Positions 15,424 through 22,674 of a stretch of DNA of 30,125 bases are shown here, piece after piece; position 1 is the stretch's first letter, and each line of letters opens with the position of its first letter. Source of the stretch: a virus; IMG/VR virus record IMGVR_UViG_3300047094_001410, positions 1-30,125 of that record; one strand, given 5' to 3'. The position numbers were made by a program, and so were the translations under genes. A model generated the notes under the pieces. That model did not search any database. It was not told the DNA's origin and saw nothing but the letters and a program-made list of their open reading frames with translations.

Positions 15424-16302
15424 ATGGCGATCGTAGCCGTTACAGAATCCATCGACGACCGCGGCGTTTCCGGCCGGTTCCGGGACACGATGACCTATTC
15501 GCGTTCCTTCCTGGTGCGCGTCGATGCTCCGTCTACGTCCATCCGCGACATAGCGCAGGCGCCGGGGATCACGTTCGGCTCGGCGCATCCGGACGACGGT
15601 ACGGTTTTCGCGATGGAATTCGACTGTAAGCCGCGCGGCGATACGTTGCTTTTGTACGTCGTCACGGTCAAGTATTCGACCCCGGCGCGCGAGCAAAAGG
15701 CGGACCCGTTCCAACTCCCGGCGGACGTATGGAGCGGCGGCAGTTCGGTAGCTACGGCGCCGTGTTGGCAGGACAAGCAAGGGAACCCGATAACGAATTC
15801 CGCCGGTATCGCGTTGCCTGATCTCACAATGGATACGGCGGAATTCTCGGTTTCGCTAACGCGATGCTACGGGAATTTGTCGTTCCTGGGCATTCTCGCG
15901 AGCGCGACGAATAAGCTCAATTCGGATGCGTTCCTCGGCTGTCCCCCTAACACCTGGAAATGCCAGGGCGGCCGGTTTTCAAAGAAAACGGAAAACGCCG
16001 ACGGCCGGACGTTCGTTTATTGGGAGGTTACTTACGAATTTAACTACCGGGAGGATACATGGTTTCTAAAACCTCTCGACATTGGCTATTCGCAATTGGT
16101 AGATGAGGAAGGCAATCCGACGGGTTCCGGGCAATACACCGCGGCGATTCTCGGCGCAGATAAAAAGCCTATTAAGGAACCCGCGGCCCTATCGGGCGGC
16201 GTCGCTATGGATGCCGGCAATGCTCCGCAAGTCATAAACGACGGCGACGGAGCCAACCCTTACGGTAGCTATCCGTTTTCCGGGTTCGGGAGCATAGGCT
16301 AA
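15424..16302 (+). CDS. Tail tip structural protein, unknown
   Basis: A 292-residue protein with no recognised family. It begins MAIVAVTESIDDRGVSGRF and shows beta-rich sequence with aromatic strands (DTWFLKPLDIGYSQLVDEEG, FVYWEVTYEFNYRE). Three central Cys lie in TRCYGNLSFLG, LGCPPNTWKCQGGRF. The C-terminus is Gly/Asn-rich (DGDGANPYGSYPFSGFGSIG). It lies directly after the tape measure, where distal-tail or baseplate hub proteins are normally encoded, so it probably builds the tail tip. It shares its stop with the start of the next gene (TAATG), pointing to coupled translation. Confidence concerns it being a real gene; the role is positional. Confidence 0.65.
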   Translation: MAIVAVTESIDDRGVSGRFRDTMTYSRSFLVRVDAPSTSIRDIAQAPGITFGSAHPDDGTVFAMEFDCKPRGDTLLLYVVTVKYSTPAREQKADPFQLPADVWSGGSSVATAPCWQDKQGNPITNSAGIALPDLTMDTAEFSVSLTRCYGNLSFLGILASATNKLNSDAFLGCPPNTWKCQGGRFSKKTENADGRTFVYWEVTYEFNYREDTWFLKPLDIGYSQLVDEEGNPTGSGQYTAAILGADKKPIKEPAALSGGVAMDAGNAPQVINDGDGANPYGSYPFSGFGSIG

Positions 16303-17840
16303 TGTCCACGCGCCGCCCGTCGTCTCGAAAGCCCGGCGTTGTGTTCACGCCGGCGGCCGCGGAGCGTATCGCAAGCGCGGTTCGTGCGGTCGAGCGCGGG
16401 GCCGGCCAGCCGGGCGCGGCGCACTGGGCCTACCGCCCGGATGAACCGGGCCGCGACGCGTTTTTTCGGACGCTAACGAAGCTGGAAAGCTGCGGCACGG
16501 TCGAGGCGCAAGAGGTCTACCTTGCGGCGGCGGAATCTGAATCCGGCTGCGGCGCGTCGTTCAAGCTGCAAATGCCGCGCGAAGACCCCGTCGAGGTCCG
16601 TGACGTTTCCTCGGTCGTTTCGCTATTCAATGCGGCGCAGGGCAATCGGTCCGGCGAGAAATTGCCGACGGGGACGGTCGTCGAAGCCCGGTATGAATAT
16701 CCGCGGGACAAAGACGAAAAACCATTCTGGCGCATTCTGCGCGTTATTGATTGCGATTGCGGTTCGTCGTCGTCTTCGTCGTCCAGTTCGTCTTCGTCGT
16801 CTTCGTCGTCTTCGTCGTCTTCAGCGGCTTCCAGTTCGTCGTCTGTTGCGTCGTCTGGCGGTTCGTCTGGCTCCGGCTCGGATGGCTCTGACGACAGTGG
16901 TTCGGGAGACGGCGGTTCGGGCGACGGTTCGGGGGACGGCGGCTCTGGCGACGGGTCGGGCGGCGGCTCGGGTGGCTCGGATTCGGGTGGCTCGGATTCC
17001 GACGGCTCGGGCGACGGTTCGGGCGACGGCGGTTCCGGGAGTAGTGATTCCGCGGGCCGCTGGTATTGCTACATAGTCGGCACTGATTCCGCCGGCGATC
17101 CAATCAAGGAATGCCACGTTCCGGACGATCCAGACGATGAATATGCGGCATGGACGCCCGGCAGTGGGCAGGATCCGCTATTCCCGGAATCCGGCCCCCA
17201 TGCGACCTACGAAGAATGCTTGGAAGCCTGCGGCCCGCCGGATTCGTCGTCGTCGGCTACGGATTCAAGCTATTGGGGCCGCTGGTATTGTTACCAGGTC
17301 GGAACCGACGACGAAGGCAAACCAATCAAGGAATGCCACGTTTCGGACGACGAAAACGACGACGCGGGCCTATGGACGCCGGAGCCGGGCGGGGAACCGC
17401 TGTCGCCGGTCTCTGGCCCCCACGACACGCTCGAAGACTGCGAAGCCGAATGTAATCCGGAGCCGCCTTGGTATTGCTACTGGCCGGACGACGACGAAAC
17501 GAAGGCCGTTTGCCGGCAACCTAACGAGGCGGGCGGATATTGGAACGGCCTGGAGCCTCACGGCGACCCCTGCGAAACCTATGAACAATGCTGCGAAAAC
17601 TGCGCCTGCGCGTCGTCCGGCGGGTCCGGGGACGGAAGCGCTAGCGGTAGCGGCGGCCCCGGTAGCGGCTCGGGTTCCGATGGCGGCCCGGATAGCGGCG
17701 GCTCGGGGTCCGGTGGCGGCTCGGGGTCCGGCGGTTCGAGTCGCGGGGAGTGGCTGGAAGTCGTTACGGACGTGAAATGTGAGGACGGCGAATTGGTCGT
17801 GACGAAAACGAAAATTTGGGCGCGGGTCTGGGAGGACTGA
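16302..17840 (+). CDS. Poly-Ser and Cys-repeat tail-tip protein
   Basis: A 512-residue protein with clear modules. Residues about 1-150 form a compact domain. About 154-250 is low complexity: a near-continuous run of serine, then Gly/Ser/Asp repeats (SGSGDGGSGDG). Three Cys-rich repeats follow (about 255-312, 328-387, 391-436), each starting WYCY and carrying a PIKECHV or AVCRQP element and a closing TYEECLEAC, TLEDCEAEC or TYEQCCENC. A second Ser/Gly linker (about 440-482) leads to a last strand pair (EWLEVVTDVKCEDGELVVTKTKI). This looks like an extended, disulfide-bonded surface protein. It precedes two glycosyltransferases, so its serines are candidate glycosylation sites. No family was recognised. 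Confidence 0.65.
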   Translation: MSTRRPSSRKPGVVFTPAAAERIASAVRAVERGAGQPGAAHWAYRPDEPGRDAFFRTLTKLESCGTVEAQEVYLAAAESESGCGASFKLQMPREDPVEVRDVSSVVSLFNAAQGNRSGEKLPTGTVVEARYEYPRDKDEKPFWRILRVIDCDCGSSSSSSSSSSSSSSSSSSSSAASSSSSVASSGGSSGSGSDGSDDSGSGDGGSGDGSGDGGSGDGSGGGSGGSDSGGSDSDGSGDGSGDGGSGSSDSAGRWYCYIVGTDSAGDPIKECHVPDDPDDEYAAWTPGSGQDPLFPESGPHATYEECLEACGPPDSSSSATDSSYWGRWYCYQVGTDDEGKPIKECHVSDDENDDAGLWTPEPGGEPLSPVSGPHDTLEDCEAECNPEPPWYCYWPDDDETKAVCRQPNEAGGYWNGLEPHGDPCETYEQCCENCACASSGGSGDGSASGSGGPGSGSGSDGGPDSGGSGSGGGSGSGGSSRGEWLEVVTDVKCEDGELVVTKTKIWARVWED

Positions 17841-18685
17841 TGCCGCGAACGACGCGAACAAACCTGGGCGCCTGCGAATGCTGCGGCGGTTCGTCGTCGT
17901 CCGGTTCGTCGTCCGGTTCCGCGTCTGAAAAGCCCGGTTCGTCGTCGTCTATTTCGTCCGGTTCTTCGTCGTCTAGTTCGAGCGGTATCGACTGTAGTGT
18001 TTCTTGTATGCCGCCTTGCCGATTCCCTGGCAACGTCGAGTTGTGGCAGATTACGCCGCGCTCGCCGGAGTTCAAGCGCCGAACGTCGCTACAAGTCGGC
18101 GGGGCGAACGCCGGCATCGTCAATATGGTCGAAAAGGATTGGTTTCAAGCGGGCCGCATTCGCTGGGCGGATGGATACCCGTCCGCGTTCGGGTCGTGCG
18201 CGTATTCTCTCTGGTTTCACGAAAGACGTTCGCGCGGCTCGGGATACGTTGAAGTATGGGAGTATCGGGTTAGTGTTTACGTCGTCGATTGTGATTCGCA
18301 AGAGATGCGCGACGTATCGAAAACGGCGCTGGTCGAACTGGTTGAAGACGGTCGAATTATCAAGGGTTGCCAATCTCCGGACCCGAACAACGAAGACAAC
18401 GTAATACCCTGTTCTGCGGATTCGCCCCCATCGGGTTCTGCGTCGTTGCCTGAGTTTTTATCGACGCCCTATCTGGTTTGTCCGGATAGTCCCGCCTGTG
18501 ATTCGTTGCCGAAGGATTACGGGCAGTGGGAATGGCTCGGAAGTTGGGTCTTGATCGACGGCGGTTGTACGGCGCACGGTTGCAAGGTCGCCCCCGGCCC
18601 CACGAAGCCGGGTACGGTAATTCGCGAAAGGGTTGATGTAGGGTGTGAGGATGTATCGCTTTTCGAGGATAACCCGCTCCCATGA
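17840..18685 (+). CDS. Second Ser-rich tail-tip protein
   Basis: A 281-residue protein read from ATG 17840, which overlaps the previous stop (TGATG) and follows GGAGGA at 17831-17836. After MPRTTRTNLGACECCGG comes a poly-Ser segment (about residues 18-50), much like that of the preceding protein and also written in TCG/TCT codons. A beta-rich body with many Cys follows (CSVSCMPPCRFPGNVELW, FGSCAYSLWFHERR, YRVSVYVVDCDSQEM, YLVCPDSPACDSL, GGCTAHGCKV; about 14 Cys in all). The Cys content suggests disulfides or metal binding in the virion. It probably forms the tail tip or an adhesin with its neighbours. No family was recognised. Confidence 0.65.
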   Translation: MPRTTRTNLGACECCGGSSSSGSSSGSASEKPGSSSSISSGSSSSSSSGIDCSVSCMPPCRFPGNVELWQITPRSPEFKRRTSLQVGGANAGIVNMVEKDWFQAGRIRWADGYPSAFGSCAYSLWFHERRSRGSGYVEVWEYRVSVYVVDCDSQEMRDVSKTALVELVEDGRIIKGCQSPDPNNEDNVIPCSADSPPSGSASLPEFLSTPYLVCPDSPACDSLPKDYGQWEWLGSWVLIDGGCTAHGCKVAPGPTKPGTVIRERVDVGCEDVSLFEDNPLP

Positions 18686-19092
18686 TTACCTGTAATTTTT
18701 TGCACCTTATGAACCGTTGCGCGGAACGCGGCTACACGCTGGCAGAGGTCGCGGCCTGTATCGTCTCGAGAGACGGCGACATGGTCACGGTAGACGTAGA
18801 CAATCCGGCCTATCCGCGGGCCGCGAAGCCGAAACCCAAAGGCGGCGCCGGAACCGAACTGAAAAAGCTATTGGGGCGAATTGGGATTCGGAGTAAGCCG
18901 TCTTGTAGTTGTAACGCGCGTGCGCGAGAGATGGACGCGAAAGGCGTTTTATGGTGCGATAACAACTTGGAAACCGTCGTCGGCTGGCTGCGCGAGGAAA
19001 GCAAGCGCCGGCGGGTTCCGTTCGTCCCCGTAGCGGGGCGGCTTTTGATTCGTCGAGCAATCGCAAATGCCAGGAGGGCGGGCTATGTTTGA
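18682..19092 (+). CDS. Small Cys-containing protein beside glycosyltransferases
   Basis: A 136-residue basic protein starting in the previous stop (ATGA at 18682). The N-terminus reads HLMNRCAERGYTLAEVAACIVSRDGDMVTVD. The second half, GTELKKLLGRIGIRSKPSCSCNARAREMD followed by WCDNNLETVVGWLREESKRR (segments shown as landmarks), resembles short domains found next to glycosyltransferase genes in phage and planctomycete loci, with a CxC pair and a following Cys that may bind a metal. The resemblance is from memory of such loci and no named family can be given. It overlaps the next gene by eight bases, tying it to sugar transfer by context. Confidence 0.6.
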   Translation: MITCNFLHLMNRCAERGYTLAEVAACIVSRDGDMVTVDVDNPAYPRAAKPKPKGGAGTELKKLLGRIGIRSKPSCSCNARAREMDAKGVLWCDNNLETVVGWLREESKRRRVPFVPVAGRLLIRRAIANARRAGYV

Positions 19093-20413
19093 CCGGGTTT
19101 GTGTTATTTCTTTGGATCGCCGGCCGGATCGGCTGGCGTCGTTTTACGCCGGCCTCCCGACGGATTTTCCGTTCGGCAAAGTCGAGGTCGTTCCGGCAAT
19201 CGACGGTTCGAAATGCCGGCATCCGTCATGGTGGCGGCAAGGCGGCGGCGCCTGGGGCTGTTATCGCTCACACGTCCGGATCATCGAAGACGCGTTGAAC
19301 GCCGGACACGAAAGCATTCTCATATTCGAGGACGACGCCACTTTTGCGCCGGGGTTCGCGGCAAAGGCTCGCGAGTATTTGGCGGCGCTCCCGTCCGATT
19401 GGGTCCAGGCGTATTTCGGCGGGCAACACCTCCGGCCGCCGCTGGCGGTTCCCGGTAATCGCCTGGTCGTCCGGGCGTCGAACGTCAATCGAACCCACGC
19501 ATACGCTATCCGCGGCCGCGTCGGAATGCTCCGCCTCTATCGCTGGCTCCACGCGTCGGACCAGTGGAAAAACGGATTTCATATCGATCATCATTACGGC
19601 CGGATGCACAAGGAACAACGGAGCGGGTTTTACGCGCCGGCAAACTGGCTATGCGGCCAGGCGGCCGGGCAGTCGAATATCTCCGGCAAACAAACCGTAG
19701 AAAGATGGTGGAAGGGTCGCGCCGCGGCGGCGGAGCCGGCGGCGGCCGGTTCAACGGCTGAACGGAAGTTCGTCGCGGTGATGGGTCTCCACCGCTCGGG
19801 GTCGTCCGCCTGTGCGATGGTGCTACACAAGCTGGGCGTAAGCATGGGCGACAAGCTGGGGGGCTACGAGGGCCGAAACGGCGGCGGCGGCGAAGCCCGC
19901 GGCCTCGCGGCAATCTGCGAACGGGCCGCGCGGTTCCCGTCCCCGTTGATAACGATGGACCGCCTGGAACTGGCCCGGCAGATTTCCGGCTGGGTCCGTA
20001 GGCGGTTCATTGGCCGGACGATTGCCGGCGGAAAATACCCCCATCTGTGCGCGATGGGGCCGGAACTGGTCGAGGCGGCCGGCGACGCGTTGCGGGTAGT
20101 CGTCTGCGATCGGCCGCTAGATGAGTCGATAGAAAGCCTCCGGCGTCGCTCGAAGGACGCGAAAGGCTGGCTCGCGATTACGGACGCGGAGGCGGAGGCG
20201 GTCCAGCGGTGGCTATCGCAGGAACGGGAAGCGTTCCTGCGGACGTTCCCCGCGGAGCGTGTCTACCGCGTCGATTGGCGGGCAATGCAGGAAGACCCCG
20301 CGGCGGTCGTCGGGGAGTTAGTCGAATTCCTCGGGATGGAGCCGACGGCCGCGCAGCTATCGGCCGCCGTCGCTCATATCAAAACGGGGGAGCCTTGCGC
20401 CGTTGCTTGCTAG
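19085..20413 (+). CDS. GT25 glycosyltransferase fused to sulfotransferase-like domain
   Basis: A 442-residue protein from ATG 19085, six bases after AGGAGGG; the ATG at 19067 is less well placed. Residues 1-210 form a GT25-type glycosyltransferase: VISLDRRPDR (7-16), GAWGCYRSH (55-63), the metal/nucleotide-sugar motif FEDD (81-84), and the late GQSNISGK segment (195-202). After an Ala/Pro linker, residues about 228-442 resemble a sulfotransferase: the PAPS-type P-loop GLHRSGSSA (234-242), then VVCDRPLDESIESLRRRSKD and YRVDWRAMQEDP, typical of the PAPS-binding and 3'-phosphate strands. The fusion suggests transfer of a sugar and then of sulfate. The P-loop domain could instead be a kinase-like enzyme. 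It sits right after serine-rich tail genes. Confidence 0.78.
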   Translation: MFDRVCVISLDRRPDRLASFYAGLPTDFPFGKVEVVPAIDGSKCRHPSWWRQGGGAWGCYRSHVRIIEDALNAGHESILIFEDDATFAPGFAAKAREYLAALPSDWVQAYFGGQHLRPPLAVPGNRLVVRASNVNRTHAYAIRGRVGMLRLYRWLHASDQWKNGFHIDHHYGRMHKEQRSGFYAPANWLCGQAAGQSNISGKQTVERWWKGRAAAAEPAAAGSTAERKFVAVMGLHRSGSSACAMVLHKLGVSMGDKLGGYEGRNGGGGEARGLAAICERAARFPSPLITMDRLELARQISGWVRRRFIGRTIAGGKYPHLCAMGPELVEAAGDALRVVVCDRPLDESIESLRRRSKDAKGWLAITDAEAEAVQRWLSQEREAFLRTFPAERVYRVDWRAMQEDPAAVVGELVEFLGMEPTAAQLSAAVAHIKTGEPCAVAC

Positions 20414-21141
20414 TTCTGAACGTCGGCGGGAAGTCGCTGTTTCCCCCTTCGCGGCGGTCGCTGGAACACGCGGCGCGCCGTTGGGACTGCGATTTCGTTG
20501 AAGTCCGGCAACGGGTCGCCCCGGTTCATATCTTTTGGCAAAAGCTGTTCGCGCCGCTGGTCGTCCAAAAGTATTCGCGCGTTCTGCAAATGGACGCGGA
20601 CGTATTGATTCGCTCGGATGCTCCGAACCCGTTCGGCCTGGTCCCGGAAACGTCGTTCGGGGTCGTCACGGCGGACCAGGCGAACGTCCTACCGCTACGG
20701 CCGTTCCGGGCGGAGGCGGCGGGCCTTTGGGCGGATCGGCTCGGGGTTCCGCGCGTTGACGATCCGGCCCGGCTGTTGAATGCCGGGCTGTTGCTCTATT
20801 CGCCCGCGATTCATGGCGGCGTCTTTTCCCGCGCTCGAGCCTGCGGCGAGGCTTACGGCTGGGATCATTCGGGCGTTGCCGATCAGTCGTCGCTCTCGGC
20901 GCTGTTGGCGGCCGGCGCGGCCCCGGTGGAATGGCTACCGGAGACCTGGAACGCGATACGGCCGGCGGCCCATTGCCCCCGCGGGAAAGGCGTTACCCCG
21001 ATGACGGATTTTGTTTGGCATTTCATCGGGCCGCGGCGCCGGGCGTCGAGGATTGCCGGCACGCGCTGGCGCGTCATGCCAGACGATGAATCCGCGGCGC
21101 CGCCGGCGGTCGAATCCGCGGTAGAGCGTCAATTGGCTTGA
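20395..21141 (+). CDS. GT8-like glycosyltransferase
   Basis: About 248 residues, read from a TTG at 20395 that follows GGGGGAG; a second TTG at 20407 is possible, and no ATG fits. The frame is open further upstream, but there it is only a shadow of the preceding gene. Features of a GT-A enzyme of the GT8 type: LLVLNVGGKSLFPPSRRSLEHAARRW at the start, then WQKLFAPLVVQKYSRVLQMDADVLI with the DxD metal motif, NAGLLLYSPA, the VADQSSLSALL segment, and WHFIG (His ligand). It overlaps the GT25 gene by 19 bases. Its last 68 bases overlap the end of the convergent integrase gene. It probably adds a second sugar in the same decoration pathway. Confidence 0.72.
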   Translation: MRRCLLVLNVGGKSLFPPSRRSLEHAARRWDCDFVEVRQRVAPVHIFWQKLFAPLVVQKYSRVLQMDADVLIRSDAPNPFGLVPETSFGVVTADQANVLPLRPFRAEAAGLWADRLGVPRVDDPARLLNAGLLLYSPAIHGGVFSRARACGEAYGWDHSGVADQSSLSALLAAGAAPVEWLPETWNAIRPAAHCPRGKGVTPMTDFVWHFIGPRRRASRIAGTRWRVMPDDESAAPPAVESAVERQLA

Positions 21142-21982
21142 CCCCCCCGGCCCCCACTATGCGCGGATCGATGTAGCTACGGCGCGTGACCCTATCGGAG
21201 CTATGTCCTAGATATTTTGTCGCCGCGTCCACGCTACCCGTCGCGGCCGCTAGATGGCTGGCTGTCGTCCGGCGAAGGCAATGAAACATAACGTCGCGGC
21301 CCGTTCCTAGCCCGGCCCGGCCCGTGATCTTGTGAAAATGGTTGTAGATGCCGCTCGGGTCCATCGGCCATAGGAAAAGCGTCGCGGCGTCGTGTCTGGC
21401 GGCGATTTCGACAAGCCGGCAAGTATCGGCCGAAAACTCGTAGATTCGCTCGGTCCGTTTTCCCTTGCGAACGCTGGCGGGAACGCGAAGGAACGGCGCC
21501 GTGTAGCACGATTTCGGGACGTGTAGCATTGCCTCGATACGCTCCCCCGATTCGTAAAGTGCCATCAAAACGGCCGGCCAAAACGCGCCGGCCGCCACCG
21601 GGCCGATCCAGCCGGGCGTATCCTCGGCGGCGGCGTATAGGCGCTCGAGTTCCGCGACGGTGAAAGCCCGCGGGGTCCGCTCGGGAAGTAGTTCCGCCTG
21701 GACGCATGGGCGGGTATCGACGAGGCGGCGGTCGGCGGCGAGCCGCCATAGCGCGAGCAATCCGGAACGCTCCCGTTCGACGGAGTACGGCGACAATTTC
21801 GCGCCGCGATGGGCTAGGAATTGCGAAACGGTCAAGTCGTCGAAATCCTCTAGCGTCGCGTCGCGCCGGAGGAATTTCCCGTATTGGCGGATCGCGTGTT
21901 CGAGCAATCGGACGGAGTTATGGCTACGGCCGCGGAGTCGGAGCGGAACGTATATCGAATGGAGGAAGTCGCGGAGCGTCAT
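21074..21982 (-). CDS. int: Tyrosine recombinase integrase
   Basis: A 302-residue site-specific recombinase that would integrate the phage into the host chromosome and, with a directionality factor, excise it. The N-terminal core-binding domain occupies about residues 1-95. The catalytic domain shows all usual residues: R148 in ESGERIEAML, K173/K175 in RKGKR, H234 and R237 in FHCLRRT, H260 in YLGHSS, and nucleophile Y270 in RRSYIDP. Length is slightly short but complete. It is the only confident minus-strand gene, divergent from the early genes, which fits a temperate switch. A run of seven C on the + strand (21142-21148) lies just after the tyrosine codon. Confidence 0.93.
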   Translation of the reverse strand: MTLRDFLHSIYVPLRLRGRSHNSVRLLEHAIRQYGKFLRRDATLEDFDDLTVSQFLAHRGAKLSPYSVERERSGLLALWRLAADRRLVDTRPCVQAELLPERTPRAFTVAELERLYAAAEDTPGWIGPVAAGAFWPAVLMALYESGERIEAMLHVPKSCYTAPFLRVPASVRKGKRTERIYEFSADTCRLVEIAARHDAATLFLWPMDPSGIYNHFHKITGRAGLGTGRDVMFHCLRRTTASHLAAATGSVDAATKYLGHSSDRVTRRSYIDPRIVGAGGVKPIDALPRIRPPAAPRIHRLA

Positions 21983-22066
21983 GGATGCACCTATTTTGGC
22001 GCGCTTCCATGCGCAGGAAAGTTTTTTCGTCGCTAGGTTGAGGGGCTACGCGGGGGGGGTCGTTTT

Positions 22067-22095
22067 GTTATGCGGTGGGGAACGGTCGTCCGCAA
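22067..22095 (-). promoter_or_regulatory. Candidate integrase promoter
   Basis: On the minus strand TTGCGG (complement of 22090-22095), a 17-base spacer and CATAAC (complement of 22067-22072) form a reasonable sigma70 pair about 85 bases before the integrase ATG at 21982. It does not contain the CTAACG element of the rightward promoters. Confidence 0.4.
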
Positions 22096-22207
22096 TGCGC
22101 CGGTCGATCGGATTGCGTTCGGTTTATGGGTCGCGCGTCGCGATTCCTGTCCCCGCCATTTGGATTTTGGATGTAGCGGAACGAATCCGGAACAGGATTC
22201 GAAGTCC

Positions 22208-22240
22208 GGCCCCCTCTGCCCAACGGCGTCAAAGGGGGCC
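22208..22240. repeat. Perfect eight-pair inverted repeat
   Basis: GGCCCCCT (22208-22215) and AGGGGGCC (22233-22240) are exact complements around a 17-base loop. No T run follows on either strand, so it is not a typical terminator. It may be a protein-binding site or part of an attachment site. Confidence 0.6.
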
Positions 22241-22280
22241 ACGGGAACCATACGCCCGTCGGTCGTCTGGTTTCCAATGT

Positions 22281-22309
22281 TTGCCCAAACTAACGCAACC
22301 GCATAGCAT
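22281..22309 (+). promoter_or_regulatory. Early promoter P1 with operator in the spacer
   Basis: TTGCCC (22281-22286), 17 bases, TAGCAT (22304-22309). The spacer contains CTAACGCAACCGC (22290-22302), a version of the CTAACGCTAACGC element seen at other early sites. The predicted transcript starts at about 22316, at or next to the first ATG of the following gene. Confidence 0.65.
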
Positions 22310-22315
22310 GGAGGT

Positions 22316-22573
22316 ATGGAAATGTGCAGTCCGGGAAAAGAATGGTTGTCGGTGGCGGAGGCGGCCGGGGAGGCCGGCTGTACCGATGGCTGGCTGCGGC
22401 TGTTGCTCGGGAAGAATCGCCAAGAATGGACGAAGGCGGGACGGTGCTGGAAGGTAGGCGAACGGGCCTGGGCGCTTCACCGCGATCTGGTCAAGGAAAT
22501 CGCCGGCGGTCTGTCCGCCCGTAGCCGTGGGCGCCGGGACACGAAGAAAACCCCGCGAAAAAAGGGCCGCTAA
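22316..22573 (+). CDS. Small HTH protein, excisionase or regulator candidate
   Basis: An 85-residue basic protein. LSVAEAAGEAGCTDGWLRLLLGKN followed by GRCWKVGERAWALHRDLVKEI is a winged helix-turn-helix of the excisionase / MerR-like type, and the end is Arg/Lys-rich (SRGRRDTKKTPRKKGR). Two starts are possible. ATG 22316 would coincide with the predicted transcript start from P1 and be leaderless. ATG 22322 has GGAGG at 22310-22314 in good position, but that site would lie upstream of the transcript from P1. The gene has its own promoter and terminator. Closeness to the integrase suggests a directionality factor; the operator at its promoter also allows a repressor role. Confidence 0.72.
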   Translation: MEMCSPGKEWLSVAEAAGEAGCTDGWLRLLLGKNRQEWTKAGRCWKVGERAWALHRDLVKEIAGGLSARSRGRRDTKKTPRKKGR

Positions 22574-22600
22574 AAAATTCCGTCGGTTCGTCGGATTTTT
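22572..22600 (+). terminator. Intrinsic terminator after the HTH gene
   Basis: AAAAAATTCCG (22572-22582) pairs with CGGATTTTT (22592-22600) with one bulge, around a nine-base loop, ending in a T run and overlapping the stop codon TAA. It is A/T-flanked on both sides and so could work in both directions. It isolates the HTH gene as a single-gene unit just before P2. Confidence 0.72.
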
Positions 22601-22602
22601 CC

Positions 22603-22632
22603 TTGAACACAACTAACGCTAACGCGTAGTAT
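22603..22632 (+). promoter_or_regulatory. Early promoter P2 with operator in the spacer
   Basis: TTGAAC (22603-22608), 18 bases, TAGTAT (22627-22632). The spacer holds the full direct repeat CTAACGCTAACGC (22613-22625). The leader then has GGGGG (22633 on) that can pair with CCCCC (22653-22657), forming a small hairpin before the ribosome site AAGGAAA. Confidence 0.75.
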
Positions 22633-22674
22633 GGGGGGTAGAGACGACACGACCCCCAACCAAGGAAACGACCG

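Larger units (their letters stand above)
21983..22280. other. Non-coding region before integrase, attP candidate
   Basis: About 300 bases between the divergent integrase and the first early promoter. It holds G8 at 22051-22058, a palindrome GAATCC-ggaaca-GGATTC (22183-22200), the nested pair CCGGA (22187-22191) / TCCGG (22205-22209), and a perfect eight-pair stem at 22208-22240. The piece ggattcgaagtccggcc looks like the T-arm and acceptor end of a tRNA, a frequent attachment core. No full tRNA folds. A reading frame at 22070-22306 has no ribosome site and unnatural composition. Confidence 0.3.

Noticed and set aside
15064-15780. 238-residue minus-strand frame opposite the tape measure end
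   Set aside because: Arg/His-rich shadow of the tape measure and next gene, without start signal or domain.
16755-17040. Repeat array of the CRISPR or minisatellite type
   Set aside because: The repetition comes from Ser and Gly/Ser/Asp codons in one open frame, not from equal repeats with unique spacers.
22051-22058. G8 run as a phase-variable tract
   Set aside because: It lies in non-coding DNA between divergent units and not in a promoter spacer or coding frame, so no switch can be proposed from the sequence.
22183-22225. Possible tRNA gene
   Set aside because: Only a T-arm-like and acceptor-like 3' part can be drawn; no anticodon arm or D arm fits upstream.
22070-22306. 78-residue frame in the region before the first early promoter
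   Set aside because: No ribosome site, odd composition, ends inside promoter P1; the region is better explained as control and attachment DNA.
21660-22457. 265-residue open frame on the plus strand opposite the integrase
   Set aside because: The sequence is Arg/Ser-rich with no domain, runs through the integrase promoter and the HTH gene, and has no ribosome site.
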